Positions 50,319-59,260 of a stretch of DNA of 64,000 bases are shown here, one piece after another. This DNA comes from Geodermatophilus sp. DSM 45219 (lineage in GTDB: Bacteria > Actinomycetota > Actinomycetes > Mycobacteriales > Geodermatophilaceae). The stretch covers positions 496,001-560,000 of the forward strand of contig NZ_FNIQ01000002.1 of assembly GCF_900104025.1 (NCBI RefSeq), written 5' to 3'. Below the pieces are notes generated by a model. The model worked only from the letters and a program-made list of their open reading frames with translations. It did not search any database and was not told the DNA's origin. Each line of letters begins with the position of its first letter. The stretch's first letter is position 1. A program made the translations under genes and the position numbers.

Positions 50319-51113
50319 TCAGCCGCGCGTCGCCGCCAGCAGCCGGGCGCGTGCCGGGCCGAGCGAGGGGCCGTACCAGGTGAGGTCGCGGCCGGAGACC
50401 AGCGCGGTGCGGGTGCCCGGGAAGGCCTCGGGCCCGTCGTCCGCGGTGAAGGGGTAGGGCTCGTCGGGCAGGACGACGACGTCCGGCCCGGCGGTCGCGA
50501 TCTCGGGCAGGTCCACCTTCGGGTAGCGGTCCTCCGCGTCCGCGAAGACGTTGACCAGCCCCAGCCGGGCCAGCACGTCGCCGGTGAAGGTGCGGGGCCC
50601 GACGACCATCCACGGGTCGCGCCAGACCGGGACGGCGACCCGGAGAGCAGTCGCCGGCGGCGGCTGCGACCACGCTGCGGCCGCCTCTGCGAGCCAGGCC
50701 GGCTCCCCCACGTCGAGCACCTCGCCGAAGAGCCGCCGCATCGACGTCAGCGCCTCGTCGACCGACTCGATGACGGTCACCCACACCGGGACGCCGGCCG
50801 CCCGCAGCCGCTCGACGTCCAGCCGCCGGTTCTCCTCCCGGTTGGCGACGACCAGGTCGGGGGCCAGTGCCGCGACCGCCGCCCGGTCGGGGTTCTTGGT
50901 GCCCCGCACCCGGGCGACGTCGAGCCCGGCCGGGTGGGTGCACCAGTCGGTGGCGCCGACCAGCCGCTCGGGCACGGTGACCGCGAGCGCCTCGGTGAGC
51001 GACGGGACCAGCGAGACCACCCGCCGCGGCGGCCGCAGCAGGTCGACCGGGTGGCCGAGGTCGTCGACGGTGCCTTTATCGCGATATTGGCACCGGTCAG
51101 GCGGGGGGTGCAC
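50319..51113 (-). CDS. BtuF-like helical-backbone metal receptor / cobalamin-binding protein
   Basis: I use GTG at 51113, 2 nt after the IcmF stop, giving 264 residues. The core has PPRRVVSLVPSLTEALAVTV, GATDWCTHPAGLDVARVRGT, APDLVVANREENRRLDVERL, DVVVLPDEPYPFTADDGPEA, as in BtuF-type periplasmic-binding folds. No signal peptide is seen, so it is probably cytoplasmic, as in many such actinobacterial proteins. Its coupling to the B12-dependent IcmF suggests corrinoid handling, but ligand binding is inferred. Confidence 0.8.
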   Translation of the reverse strand: MHPPPDRCQYRDKGTVDDLGHPVDLLRPPRRVVSLVPSLTEALAVTVPERLVGATDWCTHPAGLDVARVRGTKNPDRAAVAALAPDLVVANREENRRLDVERLRAAGVPVWVTVIESVDEALTSMRRLFGEVLDVGEPAWLAEAAAAWSQPPPATALRVAVPVWRDPWMVVGPRTFTGDVLARLGLVNVFADAEDRYPKVDLPEIATAGPDVVVLPDEPYPFTADDGPEAFPGTRTALVSGRDLTWYGPSLGPARARLLAATRG

Positions 51114-51115
51114 GG

Positions 51116-54100
51116 TCAGACGTTGCGCCGGTACTGGCCGCCCACCTCGAAGAACGCGTCGCTGATCTGGCCGAGCGAGCAGACCCGGACGGCGTCCATC
51201 AGCGCGGCGAAGACGTTGCCGCCCTCGGTGGCCGCGCGCTGGAGCTCGGCCAGCGCGGCCGGTGCCTCGTCGGCGTGCCGGGCGTGGAAGTCCGCCAGCC
51301 GCTGCAGCTGCGACTGCTTCTCCGCCTCGGTGGCGCGGGCGAGCTCCAGCGGCTTCGGGGGCGCCTCGTCGCGGTGCGGGTCGAGGAAGGTGTTGACCCC
51401 GACGATGGGCAGGCTGCCGTCGTGCTTGCGGTGCTCGTAGAGCATCGACTCGTCCTGGATCCTGCCGCGCTGGTAGCCGGTCTCCATGGCGCCCAGCACC
51501 CCGCCGCGCTCGGCGATCCGGTCGAACTCGGCCAGCACCGCCTCCTCGACCAGGTCGGTGAGCTCCTCGATGACGAACGAGCCCTGCAGCGGGTTCTCGT
51601 TGCCGGCCAGCCCCCACTCGCGGTCGATGATCACCTGGATGGCCAGCGCCCGGCGGACCGAGTGCTCCGACGGCGTGGTCACCGCCTCGTCGTAGGCGTT
51701 GGTGTGCAGGCTGTTGGCGTTGTCGTAGATGGCGCAGAGGGCCTGCAGCGTCGTCCGGATGTCGTTGAAGTCCATCTCCTGGGCGTGCAGCGACCGGCCG
51801 GAGGTCTGCACGTGGTACTTCAGCTGCTGGGACCGCGGCCCGGCGCCGTAGCGCTCCTTCATCGCGACCGCCCAGATGCGGCGGGCGACCCGGCCGATCA
51901 CCGAGTACTCGGCGTCCATGCCGTTGGAGAAGAAGAAGGACAGGTTGGGTGCGAAGTCGTCGATCGCCATGCCGCGGGCGAGGTAGGCCTCGACGTAGGT
52001 GAAGCCGTTGGCGAGGGTGAAGGCCAGCTGGCTGATCGGGTTCGCCCCGGCCTCGGCGATGTGGTAGCCGGAGATCGAGACCGAGTAGAAGTTCCGCACC
52101 CGGTGGTCGATGAACCACTCCTGGATGTCGGCCATGCAGCGCAGCGCGAACTCGGTCGAGAAGATGCAGGTGTTCTGGCCCTGGTCCTCCTTGAGGATGT
52201 CGGCCTGCACCGTGCCGCGGACGGTGGACAGCACGAACGCGCGGACCTCCTCGACCTCGGCGGCGTCGGGCTCGCGGCCCTCGTCGGCGCGGAACCGATC
52301 CAGCCGCTGGTCGATCGCGGTGTTGAGGAACATGGCCAGCACCGCGGGCGCCGGGCCGTTGATGGTCATCGACACCGAGGTGGTGGGGCTGCACAGGTCG
52401 AAGCCGCTGTAGAGCACCTCCATGTCGTCGAGGGTGGCGATGGAGACGCCGGAGGTGCCGACCTTGCCGTAGACGTCCGGGCGCGGGTCGGGGTCGCGGC
52501 CGTAGAGGGTGACCGAGTCGAACGCCGTGGACAGCCGGGTCGCCTCGTTGCCCGCGGACAGCATCTGGAACCGGCGGTTGGTGCGGAAGGCGTCGCCCTC
52601 GCCGGCGAACATCCGCGCGGGCGCCTCGCCGGAGCGCTTGAACGGGAAGACGCCGGCGGTGAACGGGTAGCCGCCGGGCAGGTTCTCCCTGCGCAGGAAG
52701 CGCAGCAGCTCGCCGTCGTCCTGCGTGCGGGGCAGCGACACCCGGCGCACCCGGTTCCCCGACAGCGTCTCGCGGGTCAGCGGGGTGCGGATCTCCTTGC
52801 CGCGCACCGTGTAGACGTACTCCTCGCCCGAGTACGCCTCGACCCGCGCCGGCCACTCGTCGAGCAGCGCGCGCACGTCGGGCAGCAGCTCGCGGGCGGC
52901 GGCCTCCGCGGCGGCCCGGGCGGCCTCGGCGGCGTCCCCGCCGAGGACTTCGGCGGCCGTGGTCAGGTGCTGCCGGCGCCGCGCGATCCCGGCCTGGGCC
53001 TCGGTCGCCGCGTGGTACCCGCGCACCGCGTCGGTGATCTCGGCCAGGTACCGCGCGCGCTGCGCGGGGACGACGCTGGTCAGGCCGGACGACGCCTTGA
53101 CGTCGACCCCCGGCAGGACGCCGGCGCCCGCGGGCAGGCCCTCGTCGACGAGCAGGCCGAGCAGGTGCTGGTACAGCGCGGTCACGCCGTCGTCGTTGAA
53201 CCGGGCGGCGCTGGTGCCGAAGACCGGCATGTCCTCCCACGGCTGCCCGAAGGCCTCGCGGTTGCGCACCAACTGCCGGGCGACGTCGCGGCGGGCGTCC
53301 TCGGCCCCGCGCCGCTCGTACTTGTTGATCGCGACGACGTCGGCGAAGTCGAGCATGTCGATCTTCTCCAGCTGCGACGCGGCACCGAACTCCGGCGTCA
53401 TCACGTACAGCGCGACGTCGGAGAACGGCACGATGCCGGCGTCGCCCTGCCCGATGCCCGGCGTCTCCACGACCACCAGGTCGAAGCCGGCGGCCTTGAC
53501 CGCGCACAGCACGTCGTCCAGGTGCTCCGGCGTCTCCGCGCCGGCGTTGCGGGTGGCCATCGAGCGGAAGAAGGTGTGCGACCCCTCGCCGGTCTCCAGG
53601 GCGTTCATCCGGATGCGGTCGCCGAGCAGTGCCCCGCCGCCGCGGCGCCGGGTCGGGTCGATCGCGAGGACGGCGACCCGCAGCTTGTCCTCCTGGTCGG
53701 TGCGCAGCCGGCGCAGCAGCTCGTCGGTGAGCGAGGACTTGCCCGAGCCGCCGGTGCCGGTGATGCCCAGGACCGGCACCGTCCGGCCGTCGGCCGCCTG
53801 CCGCACCCGCGCGGCGAGGTCGGCGTCGCGGCCGGACTCGAGCACCGTGATGGCGCGGGCGAGCGCGGCCGGGTCGCCGGTGCGCAGGGCCTCGACGTCC
53901 GGCCCCTGCTCGGTCAGGTCGACGTCGCACTCGCGGATCAGCTCGTTGATCATCCCGGGCAGGCCCAGGCGCTGGCCGTCCTCCGGGCTGAAGATGCGCA
54001 CGCCCTGCTCGCGCAGCGCGGCGATCTCCTCGGGCACGATCACGCCCCCGCCACCGCCGAAGACCTTGACGTGCCCGGCGCCGGCCTCGGCCAGCCGCTC

Positions 54101-54349
54101 GACCAGGTAGCCGAAGTACTCGACGTGGCCGCCCTGGTAGGAGGAGATCGCGACGCCCTGCACGTCCTCCTCCAGCGCCGCCCGCACGACGCTGTCCACG
54201 CTGCGGTCGTGCCCGAGGTGCACCACCTCCGCGCCCTGGCTCTGCAGCAGCCGGCGCATCACGTTGATCGCGGCGTCGTGGCCGTCGAACAGGCTGGCCG
54301 CGGTGACGAACCGGACGGGGTGCGTGGGGACGTGCAGGTCGGACGGCAT
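51116..54349 (-). CDS. icmF: Fused isobutyryl-CoA mutase (IcmF)
   Basis: The 1077-residue protein has the IcmF order. The N-terminal B12 domain has SLFDGHDAAINVMRRLLQSQ, with the cobalt-ligand His in DGHD. The middle MeaI-type GTPase has ITGTGGSGKSSLTDELLRRL near residues 194-214 and VVVETPGIGQGD. The C-terminal mutase domain has FPFKRSGEAPARMFAGEGDA, YGRDPDPRPDVYGKVGTSGV and QTSGRSLHAQEMDFNDIRTT. It isomerises isobutyryl-CoA and butyryl-CoA. GGGAG precedes ATG at 54349. A dyad lies 46 bp upstream. Confidence 0.95.
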   Translation of the reverse strand: MPSDLHVPTHPVRFVTAASLFDGHDAAINVMRRLLQSQGAEVVHLGHDRSVDSVVRAALEEDVQGVAISSYQGGHVEYFGYLVERLAEAGAGHVKVFGGGGGVIVPEEIAALREQGVRIFSPEDGQRLGLPGMINELIRECDVDLTEQGPDVEALRTGDPAALARAITVLESGRDADLAARVRQAADGRTVPVLGITGTGGSGKSSLTDELLRRLRTDQEDKLRVAVLAIDPTRRRGGGALLGDRIRMNALETGEGSHTFFRSMATRNAGAETPEHLDDVLCAVKAAGFDLVVVETPGIGQGDAGIVPFSDVALYVMTPEFGAASQLEKIDMLDFADVVAINKYERRGAEDARRDVARQLVRNREAFGQPWEDMPVFGTSAARFNDDGVTALYQHLLGLLVDEGLPAGAGVLPGVDVKASSGLTSVVPAQRARYLAEITDAVRGYHAATEAQAGIARRRQHLTTAAEVLGGDAAEAARAAAEAAARELLPDVRALLDEWPARVEAYSGEEYVYTVRGKEIRTPLTRETLSGNRVRRVSLPRTQDDGELLRFLRRENLPGGYPFTAGVFPFKRSGEAPARMFAGEGDAFRTNRRFQMLSAGNEATRLSTAFDSVTLYGRDPDPRPDVYGKVGTSGVSIATLDDMEVLYSGFDLCSPTTSVSMTINGPAPAVLAMFLNTAIDQRLDRFRADEGREPDAAEVEEVRAFVLSTVRGTVQADILKEDQGQNTCIFSTEFALRCMADIQEWFIDHRVRNFYSVSISGYHIAEAGANPISQLAFTLANGFTYVEAYLARGMAIDDFAPNLSFFFSNGMDAEYSVIGRVARRIWAVAMKERYGAGPRSQQLKYHVQTSGRSLHAQEMDFNDIRTTLQALCAIYDNANSLHTNAYDEAVTTPSEHSVRRALAIQVIIDREWGLAGNENPLQGSFVIEELTDLVEEAVLAEFDRIAERGGVLGAMETGYQRGRIQDESMLYEHRKHDGSLPIVGVNTFLDPHRDEAPPKPLELARATEAEKQSQLQRLADFHARHADEAPAALAELQRAATEGGNVFAALMDAVRVCSLGQISDAFFEVGGQYRRNV

Positions 54350-54393
54350 GCCGCTCCCGGGGGTCGGACGCCGACCTGCGCGGCCGCGCCGAT

Positions 54394-54978
54394 TTAGTTG
54401 GACGTCCTAGTATCTCCCTCGCCGGCGGACGTGTCCACGGTGCGTCCGGGACGCTCCGGCGGGGCGTCGTCCGTCGGGTCGCCGAGCGGGCGCTGGTACC
54501 AGGCGACGTCGTGCCAGCGACCGAGCTTCCAGCCCACCCGGCGGTAGGTGCCGACCGGCTCGAAGCCCATCGCCGTGTGCAGCCCGACGCTGGCGTCGTT
54601 GGGCAGCCCGATGCCGGCCAGCGCGGTGCGGTAGCCGCGGGCGGCCAGCCGGTCGAGCAGTGCCGTGTAGAGGGCGCGGCCCCCGCCGGTGCGCCGGCGG
54701 CCCATCTCGGTGTAGACGCTCACCGACGTCGACCAGTCGTAGGCGGCCCGGGCGTTGAAGGTCGAGCCGTAGGCGTAGCCGACGACGCGGCCGCCGTCCT
54801 CCAGGACCAGCCAGGCGTGCCGCGCGAGCGCGGCCTCGATGCGGCCGGCCATCACCGCCGTGGTCGGTGGCTCGAGCTCGAAGGAGACGACGGTGTCGCG
54901 GACGTAGGGCGCGTAGATCTCCGCGCAGCGCGCGGCGTCGTCCACGGTCGCGTCCCTGACCAGCCGGCTGTGTGACAC
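54394..54978 (-). CDS. GNAT acetyltransferase, phosphinothricin acetyltransferase-like
   Basis: GTG at 54978 gives 194 residues. Motifs include RDATVDDAARCAEIYAPYVR with DTVVSFELEPPT, then WLVLEDGGRVVGYAYGSTFN, YTEMGRRRTGGGRALYTALL (acetyl-CoA loop) and GLPNDASVGLHTAMGFEPVG. This is the Pat/Bar-like branch that acetylates small amino compounds. The last 30 residues are a variable tail. The real substrate is unknown. Confidence 0.85.
   Translation of the reverse strand: MSHSRLVRDATVDDAARCAEIYAPYVRDTVVSFELEPPTTAVMAGRIEAALARHAWLVLEDGGRVVGYAYGSTFNARAAYDWSTSVSVYTEMGRRRTGGGRALYTALLDRLAARGYRTALAGIGLPNDASVGLHTAMGFEPVGTYRRVGWKLGRWHDVAWYQRPLGDPTDDAPPERPGRTVDTSAGEGDTRTSN
54395..54412. promoter_or_regulatory. 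18-bp operator-like dyad upstream of icmF
   Basis: TAGTTGGACGTCCTAGTA is an imperfect palindrome centred on GGACGTCC, overlapping the end of the acetyltransferase gene and 46 bp from the icmF ATG. Its TA...GGACGTCC...TA form resembles TetR-family operators of acyl-CoA genes in actinobacteria. Confidence 0.45.
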
Positions 54979-54995
54979 GGCACCATCCAACCGGG

Positions 54996-56129
54996 TCAGG
55001 GGTACGCCGCGTGCACGCCGTCGATCGACCAGACCGCGTCCCCGCCGACGGCCGCGCGCAGGTCGCGGTGGTAGTCGCGCAGCGCCTGCTCGTGGGTGAG
55101 GTCTCCCGCGAGGAGCTCGCGGGCCGCGGCCACGAGGCGGTCGAGGTCCTCGCGCACCCGCGCCCGCGTCATGCTCGGCGTCCGCGGGCCGTCGTCGCCG
55201 TCGACCACGACGTCCGCCGGGTCGAACTGGCTGAACGCCGGGTAGCGCTGCAGGTCGGGCAGCACCGAGCGGAACGGGACGCCGGAGTTCGACCAGTACT
55301 CGAACCAGCGCCCGCCCGACAGCGCCAGCCAAGGCGTGCCGACGGCGAGGGCGGCCATCCCGAAGCCGGAGTGCGGGGCGAGCAGGATGTCGCAGGCCTC
55401 GACCACGGCGAGCTGCTCGGCCAGCGGCACGTCGACGCAGTCGACCGGGTGCGACCGGTGGGCCAGCAGCGCGTCGACGTCGTCCCGACCCCAGCTGGTC
55501 GAGCTCCGCTCGTCCCGGGCCAGCCGGCCGAGCAGGACGAGCTGCAGGCCGGGGACGGCGGCGGCCAGCGCGTCGAGCACCAGCCGCCAGGAGCCGACGG
55601 AGGGGTACAGCGACGGGTCGCTCGACCCGGCCGGGAGGACGGCGATCCGCGGGCGGGCGTCGCCGCCGAGCCGTCGGGTCGCGGCCTCCCGGGCGGCGAC
55701 CGGCAGGTCGAGGCGCACCGGCTGGTGCGGCAGGTAGCCGGCGCGGTCGGCGCCGACGACGGACCGCCCGGTGCGCGGCCGCAGGTGCGCGTCTGAGGCG
55801 GCGTAGTGGTCGCGCATCCCGGGGAAGAGGTCGAGCTGGAACGGCTGGTGGCGGCGGGTGTCGTCGACGACCCGGTCCCAGTCGCGGGGGACGCCGGCCA
55901 GCCGCTCGCGCGCGTGCGGGTCCGGCTCGAGGAACGGCGCGGCCACGGGGAAGACCGCGGACACGGCCGGGCACCAGGTGGCCAGCTCGGTCGGGGTGGC
56001 GGCGTTGAGCAGCACCGACACCTCGCGGCCGGGGACGGCGGCGGCGTGGCCGACGCAGTACTGCAGCGCCTCGATCGCGTGACCGAGCTGCTGGGCGTAG
56101 AAGAAGTCGACGAGGAAGCGCTCGGTCAT
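54996..56129 (-). CDS. Glycosyltransferase family 9-like protein
   Basis: ATG at 56129 gives 377 residues. The C-terminal half holds PRIAVLPAGSSDPSLYPSVG, PGLQLVLLGRLARDERSSTS, EACDILLAPHSGFGMAALAV, GTPWLALSGGRWFEYWSNSG, the nucleotide-sugar binding pattern of ADP-heptose-type GT-B enzymes. The N-terminal half starts ERFLVDFFYAQQLGHAIEAL. It may glycosylate a surface polymer; the donor is not known. It is 17 nt upstream of the acetyltransferase gene on the same strand. Confidence 0.75.
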   Translation of the reverse strand: MTERFLVDFFYAQQLGHAIEALQYCVGHAAAVPGREVSVLLNAATPTELATWCPAVSAVFPVAAPFLEPDPHARERLAGVPRDWDRVVDDTRRHQPFQLDLFPGMRDHYAASDAHLRPRTGRSVVGADRAGYLPHQPVRLDLPVAAREAATRRLGGDARPRIAVLPAGSSDPSLYPSVGSWRLVLDALAAAVPGLQLVLLGRLARDERSSTSWGRDDVDALLAHRSHPVDCVDVPLAEQLAVVEACDILLAPHSGFGMAALAVGTPWLALSGGRWFEYWSNSGVPFRSVLPDLQRYPAFSQFDPADVVVDGDDGPRTPSMTRARVREDLDRLVAAARELLAGDLTHEQALRDYHRDLRAAVGGDAVWSIDGVHAAYP

Positions 56130-56219
56130 CGCCGCCAGCGTCGCAGTTCCCGCAACCGGGTTCTCCGGGCACGCCCGTAGCGTGGAGGTCGTGCTGCCCC
56201 GCCCCGGACCCCGCCGGCC

Positions 56220-56798
56220 GTGCCGGTAGAGCCCGGGGCCGCGGACGAGCCGTCGCGCCGGCCGTGGCTGCGGCTCGCCGTCCTCGGCCTGCTCCTCGCG
56301 GTGGCCGTCGTCGTGGCGCTGACGGTCGACCGGCCCGGCGTGCCGGCGCTGCAGGGCTGGCTGGACGGCGCGGGCCCGCTGGGCTGGACGGCGGTCGTCC
56401 TCGGGGTGTCCGGCGCGCTGATGACCCCGATCCCCCGGACGGCGACCTCGCTGCTGCTGGGTGCCGCGGCCGGCTTCGGGCCGGGGCTCGCGGTGGCGGT
56501 CGTCGCCGGCTGGCTGGGCGGCCTGGGCGGGTTCGTCCTCGGCCGGCACCTCGGGCGGGACGCCGTCGCCCGCATCACCGGCCCCCGGCTGGCCCGCGCC
56601 GACCGGCTGTTCCGGCGGCGCGGCTTCCTGTCCGTGGTGGTCGCGCGGATGAGCCCGGTGCCGTTCTGGATGGTCAGCTACGCGGCCGGGCTGTCCAGCG
56701 TCCGGTGGCAGGCAGCGGCGCTCGGGACGCTGGTCGGCGTCGTGCCCGGCGGACTGCTGTACGTGGCCGTCGGCGCCTCGGTGGTCAGCTGGCTCTGA
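56220..56798 (+). CDS. TVP38/TMEM64 (DedA-like) membrane protein
   Basis: GTG at 56220 gives 192 residues with about five membrane segments. Conserved features are SGALMTPIPRTATSLLLGAA, then AGFGPGLAVAVVAGWLGGLG, GFVLGRHLGRDAVARITG and a C-terminal VVARMSPVPFWMVSYAAGLS. The family has scramblase or lipid-transport roles in membranes. It diverges from the GT9-like gene with 90 bp between them. Confidence 0.85.
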   Translation: MPVEPGAADEPSRRPWLRLAVLGLLLAVAVVVALTVDRPGVPALQGWLDGAGPLGWTAVVLGVSGALMTPIPRTATSLLLGAAAGFGPGLAVAVVAGWLGGLGGFVLGRHLGRDAVARITGPRLARADRLFRRRGFLSVVVARMSPVPFWMVSYAAGLSSVRWQAAALGTLVGVVPGGLLYVAVGASVVSWL

Positions 56799-56891
56799 CC
56801 CCCCTTTCGGGTCAGCTTCTGCATGTCGGCTTCTCGCAAGGCGTGCCTGGTGTCACAATGGTGAACATCAGGTGAACGAGAGGTGGCTGCC

Positions 56892-57041
56892 ATGCGTACC
56901 AACCAGTGTCCGCAAGTTCGTTGGGTCCCGGTCGTCGACGCCGCGGGGCACCGACACATGGAGATGCGCTGGAGCGTGCCCGTGCCGGCCAGGCCGACGG
57001 CGCAACCGCAGGCGGGCCCCTCCGTACTGCGCGCCGCCTGA
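56892..57041 (+). CDS. Small conserved actinobacterial-type protein, 49 aa
   Basis: GAGAGG precedes ATG at 56892. The product reads MRTNQCPQVRWVPVVDAAGH, then RHMEMRWSVPVPARPTAQ. A defined ribosome site and a terminator directly after it (57088-57112) support a real single-gene transcript. No function recognised. Confidence 0.7.
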   Translation: MRTNQCPQVRWVPVVDAAGHRHMEMRWSVPVPARPTAQPQAGPSVLRAA

Positions 57042-57087
57042 CTCCTGCCGGCCGTCGACCACCCGGCTCCCGGGTGATCGACCCGGC

Positions 57088-57112
57088 GCGCGGACGCCTT
57101 GAGCGTCCGCGC
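57088..57112 (+). terminator. Terminator after the small gene
   Basis: Perfect 10-bp stem GCGCGGACGC / GCGTCCGCGC with a CTTGA loop, 47 nt after the stop. CCTCCTGT follows, so the U-tract is weak. Confidence 0.7.
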
Positions 57113-57407
57113 CCTCCTGTCACCCGACCGGGGTCTGGCCCCGCCGGCTGACTTCGCGTCCCGCTGAGAGGGACCCCTCATCCGCTCCCCGCGTGTTGAT
57201 CATCGGGTCGCTGCGCGCTGCCACGGCGTGTACGCGCCCATCGCGGGCGACAACTCCATGATCGTCGGCGGCTGGTGGTCCGTTGATCACTCGCGGTGGC
57301 CGGCCGTGTGGCGCGTCTACGCGAGTCGCGGAAAAGACCCTGGCATCGACGGCATCTTTGCTGGTCAGCGGCCAGAAAGTGTCGTACCCCCGCCCTAGGT
57401 TGGGGGC
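57113..57407. other. Gene-free stretch before the DUF222/HNH gene
   Basis: These 295 bp hold no convincing gene. The long frames crossing it on the minus strand are composition artefacts of the downstream gene. GTTGATCA words occur twice (near 57194 and 57282). A promoter for the HNH gene is expected here, but no clear -35/-10 is seen. Confidence 0.4.
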
Positions 57408-58994
57408 ATGTTCTTCGGCGGGGGGTTCGGGGTCGGCCTGACGGTGGCCGACCTCGCACCGGCTGCCTTCGGTCCGCCGGTGGTCGGGTCGCCGGTGCTG
57501 GCCGAGGTGCTGCCGGTCTACGCCCGCACCGCGGAGGAGAAGGCCGCCGAGCTGGAGCGGGTGCAGCAGCTGAAGGCCGAGCTGGCCGCGTACGAGGTGG
57601 AGTTGGTCGCGGCGTTCGCCGCCGACCGCCCCGACACCCTGGACCGCCAACCCGGCCAGCGGGGTGCCCCCGCCGGGGACGGCTCGGTGCCCGGCCCCGG
57701 TGCGCGCGCGGGGGTGTCGGAGTTCTTCGCCGACGAGCTGGCGCTGGTGCTGCACTGCTCCCGGCAGGCGGCCAGTGTGCTGGCCGAGCACGCCTCCACC
57801 CTCACCCTCACCCTGCGCGCCACGCTGGCCGCGCTCGCGCAGGGCCGGCTGGACTGGTCCCGCGCCCGCACCATCGCCGAGGAACTCGGCGAGAAGGTGC
57901 GCGGCACCCACCCGCAGGTGCTCGCCGCGGTCGAGGCCGCCGTCCTCCCGGACGCGGCGGGGCTGTCGGTGCGCCGGCTGCGGGACCGGCTGCGCGCCGA
58001 GCTGGCCGCCCGGGACGCCGCCGCGGTCGACCGGGCCCGGGCGCGCGCCCAACGCGCGGTGGACGTGCGCCGCCGCCCGGTGGCCGACGGGGTCAGCGAG
58101 CTGGTCGCCGGGATGACCGACGAGCTGGCCGCCGCCTGCCACGCCCAGATCGACGCGCTCGCGCGGCGGGCCAAGACCGCCGGTGACGCCCGCCCGCTCG
58201 GGATGCTGCGCTCCGGGGTGCTGGCCGACCTGATCCTGCGCCCCTGGGCCGCCCCGGACCCGGTGGCCGCGCACCTGGAGGTGCAGGTGCCCCTCGGCGC
58301 CCTCACGCCCGACCGGTTCCTGGCCGCCGGCTCGCCCGTGCTCCCGGCCCTTGCGCGGCCCGGCGCGGTCGGGCAGCCCACCGGGGCGGTGGCCGGGGTG
58401 CCGATCACCGCCGCCCACGTCCGCGACCTGCTCGCCCAGCTCGACGCGATCGGCCTCACCGCCCCGCCCGGCGGGACGCTGCAGTTCTCGTTCACCGACG
58501 ACCGCGGCGCGCTGACCGCGGTGGCCACCCTGCGCGAGCTGCGCGCCGCCGCCCGCCGCGGCTGCCCCACCCACCCGGCGGCCGGCTGCGGCTGCCCGGT
58601 CATCGGCCGGCCGCCGCCGACCGGCGCCTACCCGCCCACCGCCGCCCAGCGGCGGTTCATCCGCACCCGGGACCGCACCTGCCGCCACCCCGGCTGCACC
58701 AACAAAGCGGTGTGGGCCGACGCCGACCACGTCATCCCCCACGCCACCGGCGGCGCGACCGACTGCGCCAACCTGTGCTGCCTGTGCCGCCGCCACCACC
58801 GGCTCAAGACCTTCGCCCCCGGCTGGACCCACACCATCACCGCCGACGGGATCCTCACCGTCACCACCCCGAGCGGGGTGACCCGCACCAGCCGGCCACC
58901 CGGCCTGCACCTCACCGGCCCCCGCGTGCTCACCCGCCCACCCGACCAGCCACCACCGGCACCCGACCCCACCGACGACCCACCACCCTTCTGA
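57408..58994 (+). CDS. DUF222 / HNH endonuclease (13E12 repeat-type)
   Basis: The 528-residue protein has a DUF222 domain (VYARTAEEKAAELERVQQLK; ELALVLHCSRQAASVLAEHA; GRLDWSRARTIAEELGEKVR) and a C-terminal HNH nuclease (RFIRTRDRTCRHPGCTNKAV, WADADHVIPHATGGATDCAN, LCCLCRRHHRLKTF). Such genes are multicopy in high-GC actinobacteria, including the mycobacterial 13E12 family, and may be mobile or repeat-associated. The Pro-rich tail is normal. The function is unknown. Confidence 0.9.
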   Translation: MFFGGGFGVGLTVADLAPAAFGPPVVGSPVLAEVLPVYARTAEEKAAELERVQQLKAELAAYEVELVAAFAADRPDTLDRQPGQRGAPAGDGSVPGPGARAGVSEFFADELALVLHCSRQAASVLAEHASTLTLTLRATLAALAQGRLDWSRARTIAEELGEKVRGTHPQVLAAVEAAVLPDAAGLSVRRLRDRLRAELAARDAAAVDRARARAQRAVDVRRRPVADGVSELVAGMTDELAAACHAQIDALARRAKTAGDARPLGMLRSGVLADLILRPWAAPDPVAAHLEVQVPLGALTPDRFLAAGSPVLPALARPGAVGQPTGAVAGVPITAAHVRDLLAQLDAIGLTAPPGGTLQFSFTDDRGALTAVATLRELRAAARRGCPTHPAAGCGCPVIGRPPPTGAYPPTAAQRRFIRTRDRTCRHPGCTNKAVWADADHVIPHATGGATDCANLCCLCRRHHRLKTFAPGWTHTITADGILTVTTPSGVTRTSRPPGLHLTGPRVLTRPPDQPPPAPDPTDDPPPF

Positions 58995-59053
58995 CCGACC
59001 GACCCCGCGCAACGACCCACGCCCGCGGCAGGGTCGGCGGTCCGGTCAGCACG

Positions 59054-59260
59054 ATGGTGGCCGTGACCGCGACGGGGACGCCGGAGGAGCCCGGGGACGG
59101 GATCGGCCGTCTGTACGAGGAGCACCAGCGCGCCGCCGTCCCCGACCGGTGGCGCGACGACGTGGCAGGTGTGGACCCCGTGCTCCTCTACGCGGACCTG
59201 CACGTCAGCCCAGCGCGAGCACCCGGACGAGCTGGCGGGCGGCGTCCCCGCCGTCGGTGA
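59054..59260 (+). CDS. Possible small protein overlapping the MshC-like gene end, 68 aa
   Basis: ATG at 59054 starts a frame with TPEEPGDGIGRLYEEHQRAA, then VPDRWRDDVAGVDPVLLYAD, which is protein-like. Its last 19 codons run antisense over the MshC-like stop and are basic and low complexity. It may be a truncated gene or a short real one. Confidence 0.4.
   Translation: MVAVTATGTPEEPGDGIGRLYEEHQRAAVPDRWRDDVAGVDPVLLYADLHVSPARAPGRAGGRRPRRR

Noticed and set aside
50319..53930. Minus-strand frame of about 1200 codons over the IcmF gene
   Set aside because: Its first 900 codons are Arg/Ala/Gly-rich out-of-frame reading of icmF. Only the last 264 codons, after the IcmF stop, are a real gene.
51275..54397. 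Plus-strand frame of 1040 codons antisense to icmF
   Set aside because: Val/Gly/Arg-rich shadow of a high-GC gene with strong third-position bias; no domain or ribosome site.
57120..59012. Minus-strand frame of 630 codons over the DUF222/HNH gene
   Set aside because: Composition artefact; the plus-strand gene has clear DUF222 and HNH motifs.
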